Below, one piece after another: positions 62,068-64,000 of a DNA stretch of 64,000 nt; within the stretch, counting starts at the first letter, position 1; every line of letters begins with the position of its first letter. The position numbers and the translations under genes are program-made. The notes under the pieces are model-generated. The model had not been told where the DNA came from. It made no database searches and saw only the letters and a program-made list of their open reading frames with translations. The stretch is from Paramecium sonneborni (Eukaryota; Ciliophora; Oligohymenophorea; Peniculida; Parameciidae): NCBI GenBank assembly GCA_905182985.1, contig CAJJDN010000008.1, positions 1-64,000 of the forward strand, in the 5' to 3' direction.

Positions 62068-62418
62068 ATTACATCTAAATGTATATATTATCTGTTTGAA
62101 AATTAAAAACATCTATTCATTTTATTATTATTTTATGATTACCTTATTGATATCTCATAGTGAAAATACATATTATAAATAAATAACTTTAGTTAATATA
62201 TTATAATTACTTAAAACAATGTAAACAGTTAAACTTATATCTCAAATTTACTGAAATAATTATAGTTTCTTAAAATATTTTTAATAAAACAATTTATTGC
62301 TGAATTAAAATAAAATTTAATAATAAGGTAGAGTTAAAATAAAAATTAATTTAAAAATGAGTTTTGTATTTTGCTATCTAATTTTTTTTCTCTAGAAAGA
62401 CATTCTTTATATAAATTA
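62068..62418. other. Intergenic spacer
   Basis: AT-rich, no gene supported. A Paramecium-type intron pair can be drawn near 62366-62395 but has nothing convincing to join. Confidence 0.5.
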
Positions 62419-62652
62419 ATGATGAGTCAAAATCTTCAAAATTAGTGGATATAGGATTTTGCAAAATTTTGTCAAAAAAACAAAATCGAGTCTTAGATGC
62501 TTTTTTTAATAGAAATTTTATTTTATTCTGAACTAGAAAAGATTTTTAGTTATGCTACAGAAATTTATAAGCAATCAAATAAGAAATATATTGATAATTC
62601 GTAAATGAAGTAATAAGAAATGAAATAAAAAAAGAATGAACGATATTAATGA
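62419..62652 (+). CDS. Small hypothetical protein
   Basis: 77 residues starting MMSQNLQNQWIQDFAKFCQK, with an amphipathic helix and a Gln/Lys-rich tail. Several TAA/TAG glutamines. Composition is coding-like, but the length is near chance expectation. No known domain. Confidence 0.4.
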
Positions 62653-62830
62653 CAATTTGCATTTTTCAATTTTATTATAAAATTTTAAAAAGAGTTAAAA
62701 CTAAAATATCTTTACTTGAAGAGTTTCAAATAAAAAGTAACAAATAAAAAATTATGAATATTACCCTTGATTTGATTAGTTATAATTTGTATTTTGAGAA
62801 CAGTGACATAGAATATAAATATTATAAATA

Positions 62831-62979
62831 ATGACAGAATCAAATAAAAATTATAGGATAATCATTTAACAAAAATTGAATAAGAAATTGAGGCTGTAAT
62901 AATGTAATTAAAATATATGAATGACGATTTTTTAAATTAAACTGGAGAGGACTTTAAAGAGGGTCCTATATAAAAATGA
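62831..62979 (+). pseudogene. Small coiled-coil ORF with one-base frame break
   Basis: ATG at 62831 reads MTESNKNYR, after which the good frame continues one base over: NHLTKIEQEIEAVIMQLKYM and a normal ending GEDFKEGPIQK at the TGA 62977-62979. The total is 149 nt, one short of 50 codons. A single missing base near 62856 explains it. Either a sequence error or a decayed small gene. Confidence 0.35.
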
Positions 62980-63385
62980 TTATTTAATAAGTAGTTCAAT
63001 TTCAGTTTTTTTTAGTGCTTAAGTTGTTATTTAATATTTATAATAATTTCTTAAGTAATTCAAGAAGTGTTTAAAAATATAAGTGTTGCTGTCAAATAAT
63101 AAACAATTAATTCTGAAATTAAGATTAATTTCCCTAAAATTCATCTTTAAGAATATGAATTGTATGCAAAATCGAAATTTTAAATGAAAAATATCTAGTT
63201 TAGCACCCTTGTTCATTAAATTTAATTAATAAAGAGTAAGGTAAATAACAAATAACACTTGTATTATAAAAATTTTGGTGAGGATAATATAAAATAATTT
63301 CCTCAAATTAAAAGAGTTTATAAAGGAATTTTGTAATTGATTGATCTAAAATTTAATATTTTGAATACACATTTAATCACATACA
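62980..63385. other. Unassigned, plus-strand open frame
   Basis: A plus frame from about 63030 to a TGA near 63451 is open (ISVAVKQQTINSEIKINFPK in it looks coding) but has no start codon or clear splice site and overlaps the TTLL gene at its end. Not called. Confidence 0.3.
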
Positions 63386-64000
63386 TCATAAGCATTTGGT
63401 TTGGATTAAATCTTTGTATTTTTTTGTTCCAGGCAAATTTTCGTCCATGATTAATCTGAAAAGATTATCATCTTTTAATTTAATTCCTTAATCTAGTTTA
63501 TCCTTATATGCTGCATTTATTTCTTCTAAAATTTTGGGTGTTATAATATAATCGAGAGGTCTTTTATCTTTTTACATTTTAGATAAGATTTTTAAAATAA
63601 TTTTTTTAAATCTTAAATATTTACTTCTTAGATATGCATTTTGAATATCAATCATATCTTAAGTCATTTTTGTATGTTATTATTCTCTTGCAGGTGTAGT
63701 CTTTAATGTTTATGGATTATAATTGATTTCCATAATATGAATTTTTAAATCATCTGTCAAAATAAAATCAGCAGCAAAGAACTCTGCTAATCTACTATCT
63801 CTTGTTATTTATCCTTCAACAGACTTTATAGCATGTATAATCATTCTGTCAACTGTAGGATAAAGATAATTTTAAAGCCATTTACGATCCTTAATCTTTC
63901 CCTATTTTAACAATAAATCTTATAAATAATCTAATTTCCAATCTATAAATAATTCAGATTCATCAGCATTTTCATCATCCAAGTCTAGATCAGATCCTCT
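63386..64000 (-). CDS. Tubulin-tyrosine-ligase-like (TTLL) protein, C-terminal part
   Basis: 204 codons to the TGA at 63386; the 5' part lies beyond the right edge, so N terminus and ATP-grasp start are not seen. Visible landmarks: FFAADFILTDDLKIHIMEIN followed by YNPQTL, the Mg/ATP-binding Glu-Ile-Asn of the ATP-grasp fold in TTL enzymes, preceded by DRMIIHAIKSVEGQI. A basic helical C-terminal extension follows. TTLLs add glutamate or glycine to tubulin tails in cilia; which reaction cannot be told here. Confidence 0.85.

Noticed and set aside
451..64000. Retained internal eliminated sequences as the cause of the frame breaks
   Set aside because: I saw no TA-bounded insert with the usual end consensus at any of the breaks; micronuclear comparison would be needed.
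1..64000. tRNA, rRNA, CRISPR, insertion sequences or transposons
   Set aside because: No convincing cloverleaf, rRNA core, spaced direct-repeat array or transposase was found by eye; a tRNAscan run would settle the tRNA question.

Overview
The window is macronuclear DNA of a ciliate, almost certainly a Paramecium. Reading frames stay open only if TAA and TAG mean glutamine and TGA is the sole stop (code 6). About 70 GT...AG introns of 20-32 nt restore every long frame. The sequence is strongly AT-rich, intergenic gaps are tens of bases, and there is a trichocyst matrix protein gene. All CDS below were re-read by hand in code 6. For nearly every spliced gene I checked that the coding length minus introns is a multiple of three. 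Because only TGA stops, open frames of about 100 codons arise by chance here, so short anonymous ORFs are scored low.

Layout. 1-6.4 kb: an AGTAT array, two related EGF-type transmembrane genes (one with a RING, one without) and an UNC93-like transporter. 6.4-14.1 kb: a CDPK-like pseudokinase, a tandem pair of Lys/Ser-rich paralogues, three small genes and a large membrane protein. 14.1-18.4 kb: two frame-broken genes, a CID-domain protein and a Cdh1/fizzy-related APC/C activator. 18.6-21.4 kb: a MORN-repeat gene whose 3' part is duplicated around a single N, which is an assembly artefact. 21.6-33.5 kb: TLDc, Rab, LRR, Rho/Rac, KAP3 (kinesin-2 accessory subunit), RING and an ULK-like kinase.

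34.8-46 kb: a LITAF-like protein, a TMEM63/OSCA-like channel, a CFAP97-like protein, histone H2B, a PP2C phosphatase, inner-arm dynein light chain p28 and a TauE/SafE-type transporter. 46-55 kb: a degenerate CCCH protein, a coiled-coil protein, a surface Cys-rich protein, a relic with in-frame TGAs and a JADE/BRPF-like multi-PHD protein. 55-64 kb: trichocyst matrix protein, a VAMP7-like R-SNARE, a GPR180/TMEM145-like receptor head-to-head with a large membrane RING protein, a coiled-coil protein and a partial tubulin-tyrosine-ligase-like gene.

There are no operons. The recurrent theme is cilia and secretion: KAP3, p28, CFAP97-like, TTLL and MORN/LRR proteins for cilia or cortex; Rab, VAMP7-like and trichocyst protein for regulated exocytosis. 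No convincing new multi-gene system was found. The most unusual items are the pseudokinase CDPK, the head-to-head pair with 11 bp between start codons, the RING-less/RING-bearing receptor pair, and several genes caught with broken frames.
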